Shown here: positions 37,901 through 47,338 of the stretch, in pieces | How positions within the stretch are numbered: the first letter of the stretch is position 1 | Layout: each line of letters begins with the position of its first letter | Source: Clostridia bacterium | GTDB taxonomy: Bacteria; Bacillota; Clostridia; Christensenellales; UBA3700 | Length of the DNA: 64,000 nt | Assembly: GCA_029060025.1 (NCBI GenBank) | Contig: JAIDUV010000071.1 | Span: forward strand, 1-64,000 | Reading direction: 5' to 3' | The notes under the pieces: model-generated | Seen by the model: the letters and a program-made list of their open reading frames with translations, nothing else | Told to the model about the DNA's origin: nothing | Databases searched by the model: none | Made by a program: the position numbers and the translations under genes

Positions 37901-40705
37901 GTAGACTCGTCAAAGAGATTTACAGCGCAGACCAAGATAGGCGAGGACGACTTGGTAGTGACAGCGTACTACAGCGGAGTATTGGATGGCATAACGGTGA
38001 AGCAAGACGTAGTGCTTAATTGGAGTCAGTTTAAGGTGAAGTATTCTACCACTGACGAATTGTTGCACGTAACTGACGGCGGATATGAAGTGACGGTAAG
38101 TTACCAATTCGGCTCTGGAGATCCAAAAGAAGCAAGTGTAAAGATAAACGTATTGCCAATCACTATTAGTACGGATAAACTCACGTTTGCAGATAAGGTA
38201 GTAATATGCACGGACGAAGATAAGAATGAGACAATAGACCCAATCAAGGGCACGTTGCCAAGTCAGATAAAGAGCGTAGCGTACGTATATATGCTGGACG
38301 GAGTAGAGATACCCGAAGAAGACGTCAAGGGAATAGGCGAGTATATAGTCAAGGCAGTGTTCACAATGAGGTCTGCGGACTTCTACGCCGAGCCAATGAC
38401 GGCAACGCTGAAGATAGTAAGACCGACGGAGTTAGAGAAACCGGTATTCAAGGGCGGAGCGGTATACGACGGAACAGAGAAGAGAGTCGAGGATTACTTA
38501 GACGGCTTTGACAGCGACTTTATGGAGATAGTCGGCGAGGGAGCAACTGCAACCGATGCAGGAAGATACACTGTATACGTGAAGTTAAAGGAAGGAAGTT
38601 GGGCAGACGGCACGACAGACAACGTGACAATCACTTGGACGATAGACAAGTCCACTTTGATACCCAACTGGGATAATTGGGAGTTTGTTACGGACGGAGA
38701 GAGCGGCTACGCGCCTGTAATAACCGGAATGGCAGACGGACTTGCAAGCGGAGACGAGATAGACTACGCTAATGACTTTACGTACAAGATATATGACGAA
38801 GAAGGCAACGAGATAGGCGCAAGTCAAGTGTCCGAAGTAGGCTCGTATAGAATAGTAGCCACGATAAACGGAGACTTGGGAGCCAACTACAAGTTGGACG
38901 AAGTGAGCAGAGAATGGTACTTCGTAGTCGTACCAAAGTCGGGAATGAGTATCTTGACGATAGAATGGGGAGATACGCAATTCCTATATGACGGTGAGGT
39001 GCATTATCCGACGTACGTAGTAAAGGACAGAAACGGAGACGAAGTGACGGATAATGATATCCTGTCGCAGTTGAAGTTTACGGATGGATACAAGACAAAG
39101 ACGGAGAAAGGTACGTATACCGTTAAAGTAACGGTAAGTGATACAGAGAATTACTTTATCCGTTCAGGAGCAGTATGTACGTTTAAGATAGTAGACGAGA
39201 ATGGCAACGCGCCGGACTATGACCCAACCGATCCTAACCGACCAAGTGGCAACGACCCTGGCAGCGGTAACAACGGCGGCGGAACGTTAAACTTTGGCAA
39301 TATAGAGGAGTTTATAAAGCAGTGGTGGCAAGTCATAGCAAGCGTAATATCTATAATATTGATAATAATATTCTTATCCAAGACAGCGGGCTATGAGAGC
39401 AAGCGCAAGAAGTATAGCAAGAAGGCAGAGAAACTGGAGAGTAACGTCTATGCAGTGGCAACGACAGGTTTGTTTGGCTTGGCAATGACTGCTTGGACGG
39501 CAATAGCGTGTACGTTGATGGGCTTGGCAGTGGCAAGTCTAGTGATAATGATAATAGCCAAGAACAGATGCAACAAGGCAGAAGAGAATTACGAAGATTG
39601 CCTTGAAGAGTACAATCGTAACCAAAGAGATATGGACGAGCGCAAGAGAGAAGCAGAATACTCGCGCCGAGACGAAGAAGCAAGACGTCGCGACGAAGAT
39701 ATGCAAATGATGTTTATGCGTATGTTTGGCGGAGGAACTATGAACGGCGGAGGCGCGCAACCGCAGGGTGGATTTGTATATCCGCAATCGGGTATTAGCG
39801 TCGAAGAAATGAGAGGACTTATATCCGAGACTGTCACAGCGCTTTTACCAGGTGTTCAACAGATGTTGCCGCAACAAGCGTCGACGAATGACGAAGTGAT
39901 TAAGAGCCTTGTAGAAGAACAAAAGGCAATGCGTAAAGTAATGCAAAAACTTGTCGACCAACCTTCCGAAAAAGTTATTGAAAAAGAAGTTGTTGCAACA
40001 ATTGCAAATGACGAGACTATAAAGCAGATGATGCAAAACCAAGAGAAACTTATGGAAAAGATCTTGGAATTGTCGGCAACTCAACCGCAAGCGCAGATAA
40101 TCGAGAAAGAAGTACCTGTCGAAAAGATAGTGGAAAAAGTCGTCGAAGTGCCAGTTGAGAAAATAGTCGAAGTGCCAGTCGAAGTCGAAAAAATCGTAGA
40201 GAAAGAGGTAAAAGTCGAAGTACCTGTAGAAAAGGTGGTCGAGAAGGTAGTGGAAAAACAAGTAAAAGTAACCGCACCTTCAAAGCCAAAGGTAGAAAAA
40301 GCACCTAGACTTACACTTGACGAAGCATACGCATTGCTAAGCAAAGAGCAAAAGAAATACTTTGACGGATTGAGAGACTACGCACTCACAAAGTATAAGT
40401 GCAAAGAGAAGAAGTCGACATACTTTGTAGTCTACGGACTGACAAGTACAAATCCGTTGTTGAAGTTGACGATAAAGAAAGATACAACGGTAGCGTTACT
40501 CAAGATGGAAGACGAGTATATGAAAGACATCAGAAGAGACGCGACAGGAGACGGCACAAAGGTAAAAGTCAAAGAGACAGAAGTAATAGTAAGCGATAAG
40601 CAAGCCTTTGAGACGGCGAAGAAGATGGTGGACTTGAGAGACGACCAAATAGAGCGTTATCAAGAATTACTCAAAGAGCAGCGCGCTATTAGAAGCAAAA
40701 AGTAA
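34979..40705 (+). CDS. Giant envelope protein: lipobox, beta-rich N-terminus, InlB/Flg_new-type and MBG-like repeats, TM segments, cytoplasmic coiled coil, C-terminal uncharacterised domain
   Basis: LGALAAC lipobox; FLGWTDDKTG...TLYAVWG and FVGWYFDE...LTLTAKW repeats; IASVISIILIIIFLS and following TMs; VEKIVEKVVEVPVEK repeats; agaggaag RBS. Confidence 0.82.
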   Translation: MKLAKTKYLKCAILVISICFILGALAACLPFNISIPDKLEEGAINDTAMNITTNATDGLGEFSNGYSYAYTDKNLIDKYRAGDANTPYDISIVKVDTSQARGTQKNPYVIATVADWDTFVKFVATDTNNGKDKFFVLANDLDFNNIDFHPVTIFNGTFYGMGHSLNNITCTSWQYWNGSNFVDIGTTGYTSEGYGLFCKITDATITDLIIDNYSYQNPPVSQTFLANHGPYIGGVTGIVFGNVAILNCHTNGEIIYSTSGYPFCCGIVSMQYDTNSNLLVYRCSVEVDVSGGAPRDIYIGGIMGRSWYGQTRIFDCVANVVNNITNLVNAYTGAAFSSIYSVNAAVVQLENFTGTVDAVAVKSAGIGGSLFTLQAPNANLNIKNCYVDGTFAVGSGTKQTLYPIVRSAALSSDLLKNVNSVESSNGYAALTAGSTGVLCNLHSNLNIMLTEAKTFFGNNYSQIWDTDKIGGSYDPDNSPVRNYLMAFINFRNLNNGGNSEEKVGLDDGEGYVVGDKLPDKTSDVTAFTTYLNTKANANHVFLGWTDDKTGNSEPFTELPSGLYGDVTLYAVWGLPDSYVKANIKTNFTLDKDKIEYDSVESITLTALVTHTPPSSGSMTNPNSTYYFIQDGTEKTTTASVKNSGVLEVKTVKDSGEYTFKYRLSDGLEPLWYYDGEHTTGKSIEIEKGKLTSMTLKDFKISPDTAPYFGKKLSEIDFSVKMLNKANKEVELNSDLPSKWQSSIGKVDTKGSNTKKIVVYPADTDNYEKEYAFDVTFEAEILVMVFNLSQISQRLEVEVEYGQNYGAAEIIYLFEQAYLDALTNKWDSDIVNDVKSMAPYLNGKATVDGDANAGKFDEEFNGIDKIETIEVTFKDAAYEVIFNPDNNGASAPTKETYGYGQFLKKPTPDPTNGDKLFVGWYFDEISIDASGNEVKTTRAWRFNSVGDTPQDRVTRPLTLTAKWLKADTLDSIKVEVDSSKRFTAQTKIGEDDLVVTAYYSGVLDGITVKQDVVLNWSQFKVKYSTTDELLHVTDGGYEVTVSYQFGSGDPKEASVKINVLPITISTDKLTFADKVVICTDEDKNETIDPIKGTLPSQIKSVAYVYMLDGVEIPEEDVKGIGEYIVKAVFTMRSADFYAEPMTATLKIVRPTELEKPVFKGGAVYDGTEKRVEDYLDGFDSDFMEIVGEGATATDAGRYTVYVKLKEGSWADGTTDNVTITWTIDKSTLIPNWDNWEFVTDGESGYAPVITGMADGLASGDEIDYANDFTYKIYDEEGNEIGASQVSEVGSYRIVATINGDLGANYKLDEVSREWYFVVVPKSGMSILTIEWGDTQFLYDGEVHYPTYVVKDRNGDEVTDNDILSQLKFTDGYKTKTEKGTYTVKVTVSDTENYFIRSGAVCTFKIVDENGNAPDYDPTDPNRPSGNDPGSGNNGGGTLNFGNIEEFIKQWWQVIASVISIILIIIFLSKTAGYESKRKKYSKKAEKLESNVYAVATTGLFGLAMTAWTAIACTLMGLAVASLVIMIIAKNRCNKAEENYEDCLEEYNRNQRDMDERKREAEYSRRDEEARRRDEDMQMMFMRMFGGGTMNGGGAQPQGGFVYPQSGISVEEMRGLISETVTALLPGVQQMLPQQASTNDEVIKSLVEEQKAMRKVMQKLVDQPSEKVIEKEVVATIANDETIKQMMQNQEKLMEKILELSATQPQAQIIEKEVPVEKIVEKVVEVPVEKIVEVPVEVEKIVEKEVKVEVPVEKVVEKVVEKQVKVTAPSKPKVEKAPRLTLDEAYALLSKEQKKYFDGLRDYALTKYKCKEKKSTYFVVYGLTSTNPLLKLTIKKDTTVALLKMEDEYMKDIRRDATGDGTKVKVKETEVIVSDKQAFETAKKMVDLRDDQIERYQELLKEQRAIRSKK
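40098..40275 (+). repeat. Low-complexity E/V/P/K repeat (VEKIVE/VPVEK) within the giant protein gene
   Basis: IIEKEVPVEKIVEKVVEVPVEKIVEVPVEVEKIVEKEVKVEVPVEKVVEKVVEKQVKV. Confidence 0.8.
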
Positions 40706-40723
40706 TTGCAACCGCATAAAGGC

Positions 40724-40748
40724 AAAGGTGGGAATTGTTCCCACCTTT
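40724..40748 (+). terminator. Intrinsic terminator after giant protein gene
   Basis: aaaggtggga / tcccaccttt stem followed by tg/t-rich sequence. Confidence 0.6.
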
Positions 40749-40954
40749 TGTCATTGTTGCTCGCACCAGTTATTATAATGTCACCTCGAGCGAAGTCGAG
40801 AGGTCTAATCCTTTTTATAATACTGTTGAGATTGCTAATTACGTCATTTGCTTGTGGAGTATGTGCGCAACACAAAAGCCACCTTGGCAGGCGGCTTTTG
40901 CTCGGTCAAACCGATATGTGGAAGTGAAAAAATTATGTGAAAAAAGCAAATTTA

Positions 40955-41998
40955 TTATACCCTATTTTCTGCAAAAGACTCGTCTTCATTTCCGTCGTCA
41001 AAATTGCAATATTCAATCAAGTCGTCGTCAACCAATTCGTCTTCAACAACGACTTGTCTTGGGGTAATTTGATTTTGAGCCATCTTGAGCATTACGTTTT
41101 GACGCAAAGCATCATCGTTTGGCTTTGTCAATAGAGTTTCTTCTTTGTCTATAAGTCCTTGCGCAACAAATTTGTTTTCAAGGGGAGTCAATCTCATATC
41201 GTATTGCTCGTAGTCGTAACCGTAGAATTCGCATACTGTGCGGTCATACATCTCTTGAGTAGCCTTTTGCAAATATTCGATATTCTCTTTTGCCGACAAA
41301 TCTTTCTTAGGATAGATAGCGGGGCATATTTTTACCGTACAGTCTTTCTTGACGCCCAACTTGCGTCTTATCCAATTAGGCTTACGGAAAAGTATTACGG
41401 TCATTACAACTGGTACGTTGTTCTTTACAGCATAGTGGAAAGCACCTTTTTTGAGCGGACGAGAATTTTCGTATTTTTCCCACATTACTTGCTCGGCGTA
41501 GAAAGTGACTACGGAGTTGCCTTCTTCAAAAATTGTAGATATCTCTTTATCGAGATTGCTCATTGCTTTGATAGAACTTGCAAGTGGCAAAAATCTACCT
41601 GCCCTCAAGAATTTTCCGCCAACACCTTTTTTGAGTTGAAATTCTGCGCCGGTCATATAGTGTTTGTGACCGAAAGCAACTTGGAAGTTGACCATTGCGT
41701 CAAGCAACATTACGTGATTTGACACCCTTATTGCGTTGTCTACTTGTTTGAGGTTATCTTTGCCTTCGATTTTGAGGTCAAACAACAATTTATTTGCAAG
41801 GGGGAGCATAGTGCGCAAAAGAAATTTAACTATTGCGCTTCCTATCTTAAAACTTGCTGTTTTTGGACGGAATTGATAATCCTTGTCGACGGTGATTGCG
41901 TCGTCGACAGTATAGGGCGTAGACCATTGATCGTACGCTTCCATTCTTGCGTATTGCGCGTGCATTTGATCGTATTCTTTTTGAGTAATCTTTGCCAT
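40955..41998 (-). CDS. 1-acyl-sn-glycerol-3-phosphate acyltransferase (PlsC-like)
   Basis: NHVMLLDAM (HX4D motif); ORF listed to 42019, ATG at 41998 preferred. Confidence 0.75.
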   Translation of the reverse strand: MAKITQKEYDQMHAQYARMEAYDQWSTPYTVDDAITVDKDYQFRPKTASFKIGSAIVKFLLRTMLPLANKLLFDLKIEGKDNLKQVDNAIRVSNHVMLLDAMVNFQVAFGHKHYMTGAEFQLKKGVGGKFLRAGRFLPLASSIKAMSNLDKEISTIFEEGNSVVTFYAEQVMWEKYENSRPLKKGAFHYAVKNNVPVVMTVILFRKPNWIRRKLGVKKDCTVKICPAIYPKKDLSAKENIEYLQKATQEMYDRTVCEFYGYDYEQYDMRLTPLENKFVAQGLIDKEETLLTKPNDDALRQNVMLKMAQNQITPRQVVVEDELVDDDLIEYCNFDDGNEDESFAENRV

Positions 41999-42204
41999 AT
42001 CTTTGTCCTCTGCTAACAAATTGTGTAAAAGTAATTGACTTTTATCTATTATTTTACTATTCTAATTATAGGTCAAACGGTGAAAAATATCAACCTAAAA
42101 AAGTATGCCATTTGGCTTTGAAATGTATAATAATTGACAGTATACTATAAATATGTCGATTATTATACCACATTTTTGACAAATTGTTGCTACTTAATAA
42201 TCAG

Positions 42205-42243
42205 TTAATATTGCGTTAACATTAAGTTAACAAAGTCTTAACG
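42205..42243 (+). promoter_or_regulatory. PhoP-box-like array of four TTAAYR hexamers at exact 11-bp period
   Basis: TTAATA ttgcg TTAACA ttaag TTAACA aagtc TTAACG. Confidence 0.5.
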
Positions 42244-42301
42244 ATACTAAAATATGGCAAAAAAGTTTATATTTGTCAAGCAAAAATAATGGGAGAAAAT
42301 A

Positions 42302-42871
42302 ATGGACAAGACAAAAAAAGACAGAAGATTTAAGCGCACTCAACAACAATTGTTGCTGGCATTGAAAGAATTGATAAATACCAAAAGTATTATAAATATC
42401 TCCGTAAGAGAACTTGCAGAACTTGCCGACGTCAACAGAGCAACTTTTTATCTTCATTACAGAGACCCTTACGATATGCTTGAGCAACTTGGCAATGAAT
42501 TTATTGACAATATGAAGACGATACTCATCAAGGACAACGAAAGTTTTAATCCCGCAAAGAGTTTTGTCAATCTATATAAATATGTCAAAGAAAATTACGA
42601 TATTGCTTACATTCTCTTTTCGCCCAACTGCGACAGCGGATTTGGAAGACATTTGGAGAGATCGCTTGAGAAGTTTTGTTTTGACAGTTGGATAGTGCGC
42701 GCCAAAGACGACGACTCGCGCAATTGCGATTATTACAGCGTTTACCTCGTCGCAGGTATCAAAGCGCTGTTGGAGAAGTGGATTTTTGACGGTTTCGTGG
42801 AGACGCCTGAAGAAATGGCAAAGTTATCTCAATATTTTATGATGTACGGCGGAAAGCAGTTCTGGGAATAG
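42302..42871 (+). CDS. TetR/AcrR-family transcriptional regulator
   Basis: N-terminal HTH: ALKELINTKSIINISVRELAELADVNRATFYLHYRDPYDMLEQL. Confidence 0.88.
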   Translation: MDKTKKDRRFKRTQQQLLLALKELINTKSIINISVRELAELADVNRATFYLHYRDPYDMLEQLGNEFIDNMKTILIKDNESFNPAKSFVNLYKYVKENYDIAYILFSPNCDSGFGRHLERSLEKFCFDSWIVRAKDDDSRNCDYYSVYLVAGIKALLEKWIFDGFVETPEEMAKLSQYFMMYGGKQFWE

Positions 42872-42896
42872 TTGATTTGTCAAAAGGGCAGTGATA

Positions 42897-43346
42897 CTAA
42901 GATTTTGACGGTATGTCATATAAAGTCTTTAATTCAAGCAATCGGGCGTAGGCAATTTGATATTGCGCTACGCTTACCAATTGGATTTTTTCATATTTTG
43001 TAAACAAAGTCAGTTTGCCAATCTTTCCAAACTCTTTTTCCGCTTCGACTTTTTGCAAATCGCATATGTTTATTAAATATTTGTTTTTTCCTATAATCAA
43101 CGTGTCGTCGTTGAGTTTGATAAGATCAAACGTGAAGGAGAATTTCAGGTGCTTTGCTAAACTGTTACCTCCCACGCCAATCAGCGCAAGTGGCACAGAA
43201 AGAAGCCAAGCGCTATAAATGGACGGGCTAGAACTTTCAACAAAAAATAAGCCGTAAATTCCTAACGGTAGAGTAATTATGCCTATGATTAGCATAAAAA
43301 AATAAACAAAAAACATTGATTTAGATTTTTTTGCAATTATCTCCAT
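42897..43346 (-). CDS. Small two-TM membrane protein, unknown function
   Basis: 149 aa, two N-terminal hydrophobic helices, PH-like remainder; adjoins the acetyltransferase. Confidence 0.55.
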   Translation of the reverse strand: MEIIAKKSKSMFFVYFFMLIIGIITLPLGIYGLFFVESSSPSIYSAWLLSVPLALIGVGGNSLAKHLKFSFTFDLIKLNDDTLIIGKNKYLINICDLQKVEAEKEFGKIGKLTLFTKYEKIQLVSVAQYQIAYARLLELKTLYDIPSKS

Positions 43347-43957
43347 TATTTCGCCTTTTTATTAAACATTCTGTCGTTGTCTGTGATTTTTCTCAAAACT
43401 CGGCAAGGATTGCCCACGGCTATCACTCCCTCGGGAATATCCTTTGTGACGACGCTGCCGCTGCCTATGACAGAGTTCTTGCCTATCGTAACTCCGCCGT
43501 TGACGATAACTCCGCTTGCGAGCCATACGCCGTCGCAAATGGTGATTGGCTTGGCATACTCAAGGTCGTATACGCCGTCGGGGTATTGCTGAATAGCCCT
43601 TTCGTCTGCGACCAATGGGTGCACGGGAGTTGCAATAGTGACGTTGGGACCGAACATAACGTTGTCACCGATAGTCACCGGCGCGACGTCGAGAATAACG
43701 CTGTTGTAATTAGCGTAGAAGTTTTCGCCAATAGAGGTGTTGCAACCGTAATCAAATCTTACAGTGGGCTCAAAATAAAAATCTTTTTTATGGCTTTTGA
43801 GTACGCTGTGAAGTAGGTCGTATCTCTTTTGTTTTTCGTCCTCGTTTGAGTTGTTGAATTCCACGCACGCTTGGCGTACCTTTCTTCTCAATGCGGTAAG
43901 TTCGGGATCGGTGGGGTTATAAAGTTGACCTGCCACCATTTTTTCTCTCTCAGTCAT
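43346..43957 (-). CDS. Hexapeptide-repeat O-acetyltransferase (maltose acetyltransferase family)
   Basis: N-terminal MAC-like TEREKMVAGQLYNPTDPEL; hexapeptide repeats; VIGSGSVVTKDIPEGVIAVGNPCRVLRKI. Confidence 0.92.
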   Translation of the reverse strand: MTEREKMVAGQLYNPTDPELTALRRKVRQACVEFNNSNEDEKQKRYDLLHSVLKSHKKDFYFEPTVRFDYGCNTSIGENFYANYNSVILDVAPVTIGDNVMFGPNVTIATPVHPLVADERAIQQYPDGVYDLEYAKPITICDGVWLASGVIVNGGVTIGKNSVIGSGSVVTKDIPEGVIAVGNPCRVLRKITDNDRMFNKKAK

Positions 43958-44065
43958 AAATCACCTCTAATATATTTATATCAGTATTATATCAAGTCTA
44001 GCGGTGATAAGTCAATGGGTTATTTAGAGATTGCGTATTTACTCAGATTTTACATAAATAGAAAA

Positions 44066-44099
44066 TTTTGTGTATTGACAGTATTTATAGCGGTGATTA
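44066..44099 (+). promoter_or_regulatory. Promoter candidate TTGACA-17-TATAAT
   Basis: ttgaca gtatttatagcggtgat tataat upstream of the FAD oxidoreductase ATG at 44137; coordinates approximate. Confidence 0.55.
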
Positions 44100-44136
44100 T
44101 AATATATAGGGCTATTTTTGGCTAAGAGGTAGAATA

Positions 44137-45522
44137 ATGGGGATTGACGTATTGATTATAGGCGCAGGACCTGCGGGAATATTTACGGCATTGGAACTTG
44201 TCAAGCAAAATTCGCATAAAAGTATTACTATAGTAGAAAAGGGCGCGTCCATAGAACGCCGCCGCTGTCCAAAGAATGAGACCGGCAAATGTATGAATTG
44301 CAAGAATTGCGCAATCACGACGGGCTTTTCGGGCGCTGGAGCGTTTTCTGACGGTAAGTTGTCATTGAGTCCCGACGTTGGCGGAGACCTGCCTGACCTT
44401 ATAGGTAGAGAATTGGCGGAGCAGACCATAGATTATACTGATAAGATATATCTTGAGTTTGGCGCAGATACGCATATTGAAGGACTTTCCAATCCTCAAA
44501 AGGTCAAGGAGATACGCAAGAAAGCAATCAAGGCTGGGCTTAAACTTGTCGACTGTCCTATTAGGCATATGGGCACGGAGAAGGCTCGCGATATCTATTA
44601 TTCTATAGAGAAGTATCTCATAGACAACGGAGTACAAATACTTTTTGACACGCCTTGCGTCGATCTTATTATAGAAAACAACGTATGCAAAGGCGCTATT
44701 GTTAAAAAGGCAAAGGAAGAAGTTTCGCTTTTTGCCGACAGAGTGGTCGTAGCCACAGGCAGACGAGGAGCGGATTGGCTTGAGAGCGCGTGCAAGTCGC
44801 ACAATATCGAGCATCAACCGGGCACGGTTGACGTAGGCGTGCGCGTTGAAGTGCGCAACGAGATAATGGAAGAGGTCAACGAGGCGTTGTATGAATCCAA
44901 GTTGATAGGTTATCCCGAGCCATTTAAGAACAAAGTACGCACATTTTGCCAAAATCCCGGCGGTTACGTTGCGCAGGAAAATTACGACAACGGTCTTGCA
45001 GTGGTCAACGGTCATTCATTTAAGGACAAGAAGTCGGAGAATACTAATCTTGCGATACTTTGTTCGCACAACTTCCGCGAGCCTTTTAATCAACCTATCG
45101 AGTACGCAAAAAAGGTTGGTGAATTGACTAATATGCTTGGTGCAGGCAGAATATTGGTGCAAAGATACGGAGATATTCTCAGCGGCAAGCGTACTTGGCA
45201 AAAAGAATTAGAAAACTCCAACGTCAAACCGACCTTAAAAGACGCAGTCGCAGGGGATATAACTTCGGCTTTGCCTTATAGATCAATGATTAGTATTCTC
45301 AACTTTATCAGACAGATGGACGAAGTCGTTCCGGGATTTGCCAGCAGCGAAACTTTGCTTTATTCTCCCGAACTCAAATTTTATAGCAACAAAATTAAAA
45401 TGGATGCGCACTTCAACACAAGCGTAAAAAATCTCCATTGCCTCGGTGATTCGTCGGGTTGGACTAGGGGGCTTATGATGGCTTCGGTGATGGGCGTGTT
45501 GATGGCAAGAGAGATTATTTGA
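44137..45522 (+). CDS. FAD-dependent dehydrogenase / NAD(P)/FAD-dependent oxidoreductase
   Basis: VLIIGAGPAGIFTALEL Rossmann motif; CKNCAITTGFSGAGAFSDGKLSL; GWTRGLMMASVMG. Confidence 0.88.
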   Translation: MGIDVLIIGAGPAGIFTALELVKQNSHKSITIVEKGASIERRRCPKNETGKCMNCKNCAITTGFSGAGAFSDGKLSLSPDVGGDLPDLIGRELAEQTIDYTDKIYLEFGADTHIEGLSNPQKVKEIRKKAIKAGLKLVDCPIRHMGTEKARDIYYSIEKYLIDNGVQILFDTPCVDLIIENNVCKGAIVKKAKEEVSLFADRVVVATGRRGADWLESACKSHNIEHQPGTVDVGVRVEVRNEIMEEVNEALYESKLIGYPEPFKNKVRTFCQNPGGYVAQENYDNGLAVVNGHSFKDKKSENTNLAILCSHNFREPFNQPIEYAKKVGELTNMLGAGRILVQRYGDILSGKRTWQKELENSNVKPTLKDAVAGDITSALPYRSMISILNFIRQMDEVVPGFASSETLLYSPELKFYSNKIKMDAHFNTSVKNLHCLGDSSGWTRGLMMASVMGVLMAREII

Positions 45523-45550
45523 CAACCGCATATATCGGCATTAAAAGTAA

Positions 45551-45584
45551 AAAATAAGCGTACGATTTTTCATACGCTTATTTT
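45551..45584. terminator. Bidirectional terminator between convergent genes
   Basis: aaaataagcgta / tacgcttatttt 12-bp stem. Confidence 0.75.
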
Positions 45585-45613
45585 CATAATATTAGCAAAA
45601 TATCAATTGATAT

Positions 45614-46381
45614 TTAATCCATAAACTGCGCAACCAAATCTTTCATTGAATATTTGCCGCTTTTTTTCGTTGCGAGGAAAAGACCTGCGCGTATTGCGCC
45701 TTGCGCAAAAACCATTCTTGACTGTGCTTCGTGCTTTATTGTAATTACTTCGTCTTTGCCTATGAAGAGCACGTCGTGCTTGCCTACGATAGTTCCGCCT
45801 CTTACGGCGTGAATACCAATCTCGTTGTTTTGGCGTTTGCTGTTTTTGCCTTGTCTGCCGTAGATAAATTCTTTGGAATTGTCAAACTCTTCGTTGATAG
45901 CGTTTGCAATAGACAGGGCAGTGCCCGACGGCGCGTCGACCTTTTGATTGTGATGCTGTTCTATTATCTCGACTTCAAAGTTATTGCCGAGGAAGTTTGC
46001 CGCTTTGCGACATAACTCTATCATAAGATTTACGCCCAGTGACATATTGCTTGATTGGAATACGGCAATGCTCTTGCTTGCATTGTCTATTTTTGCCTGT
46101 TGCTCTGCGGTATATCCTGTAGTTGCCAGCATTATGCCGACTTTGCGAGCAATAGCATATTCAAGTATTTCGTCTAATGCGTCGGGGCGAGAGAAGTCTA
46201 TTATCACGTCTGCGTCGACGTTGATATCTTTTCCGCATTTGAATACCGGTACGGAAAATTGCGACGGATCTGCAAATTTGTCCACTCCGCCTACGCACTG
46301 CGCGTTTTCAAATGAGGAGAGACATTCGAGAATGTTTTTTCCCATTTTACCGCCAATACCCCAAATTAAAATCTTTGTCAT
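45614..46381 (-). CDS. dapB: 4-hydroxy-tetrahydrodipicolinate reductase
   Basis: GIGGKMGKNILE; EIIEQHHNQKVDAPSGTAL; operon with dapA and asd. Confidence 0.95.
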   Translation of the reverse strand: MTKILIWGIGGKMGKNILECLSSFENAQCVGGVDKFADPSQFSVPVFKCGKDINVDADVIIDFSRPDALDEILEYAIARKVGIMLATTGYTAEQQAKIDNASKSIAVFQSSNMSLGVNLMIELCRKAANFLGNNFEVEIIEQHHNQKVDAPSGTALSIANAINEEFDNSKEFIYGRQGKNSKRQNNEIGIHAVRGGTIVGKHDVLFIGKDEVITIKHEAQSRMVFAQGAIRAGLFLATKKSGKYSMKDLVAQFMD

Positions 46382-46390
46382 ATCACACCT

Positions 46391-47269
46391 TTAAATTATA
46401 TTGAGTCTTTGCATTTCTTCTTTAAGCGCCTTTGCCTTGCAATCGCTCATCGGAGTGAGCGGAAGTCTCAATTCGTTTTGGCAAAGTCCGAGCAGAGAGC
46501 AGGCGTACTTAATTGGAATTGGATTGACTTCGCTGAAGAGCAAGTCTATAAATTTGTCGTACTTATTGAGCAGTTGATCTGCTTTGTCAAAATTCTTTGC
46601 GTTGGCGTATGCCATTATTTGAGTAAATTCTTTTGGCAAAGCGTTGCTTGCGACGGATATTAGAGTAGTTCCGCCAAGTCTTGCAATATCCACGGCAAGT
46701 TTGTCGTCTCCGCTCATAAGTTGCAGTCCTGTACCTTTGACAGCCTCGGCAGTTTTTGCGATTTGTTCCAAGTTGCCGCAAGCCTCTTTGATACCCACGA
46801 TAGAGGGAATAGAATGAGCCAATCTTCCTGCCGTCTCGGGGAGGATATTGACGCCGGTTCTGCCCGGTACGTTATAGATTATCATAGGCAAGTCGCACTT
46901 ATTGGCAATAGCCTCATAGTGCAAATACAGTCCTTCTTGCGTACACTTATTATAGTATGGACTTACGACCAATATACCGTCCGCGCCCTCATCCTTTGCT
47001 ACGATAGAATTTTCCACAGCGGTAGCCGTACAATTGGATCCTGTACCGAATATGATAGGTACGCGTCCGTTGACTTTCTTAATTGCAAAGTCGCGGAGTG
47101 TTTTCTTTTCGGCAGACGTCATAGTAGCAGGTTCGCCGGTAGTGCCGATAAAGACGATACCGTCGATACCGCCGTCGATTTGATATTCAATAAGTTTTTC
47201 AAAACTGCTGAAGTCTACGCCCGACTTGCCAAATGGGGTAATTATCGCAGTAAAAGTGCCTTCAAACAT
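46391..47269 (-). CDS. dapA: 4-hydroxy-tetrahydrodipicolinate synthase
   Basis: GTTGEPATMT, YNVPGRTGVNI, GIKEACGNLEQI. Confidence 0.95.
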   Translation of the reverse strand: MFEGTFTAIITPFGKSGVDFSSFEKLIEYQIDGGIDGIVFIGTTGEPATMTSAEKKTLRDFAIKKVNGRVPIIFGTGSNCTATAVENSIVAKDEGADGILVVSPYYNKCTQEGLYLHYEAIANKCDLPMIIYNVPGRTGVNILPETAGRLAHSIPSIVGIKEACGNLEQIAKTAEAVKGTGLQLMSGDDKLAVDIARLGGTTLISVASNALPKEFTQIMAYANAKNFDKADQLLNKYDKFIDLLFSEVNPIPIKYACSLLGLCQNELRLPLTPMSDCKAKALKEEMQRLNII

Positions 47270-47338
47270 ATTATTCCTTTTTAGGGCGTATCTCGACGTT
47301 AAGTCAAATCTACGCCCTTGATTTCTATTGTATTTATA

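Noticed and set aside
40098-40275. VEK/VPVEK tandem repeat as a possible CRISPR-like or VNTR array
   Set aside because: In-frame low-complexity protein linker with irregular units, no spacer structure.
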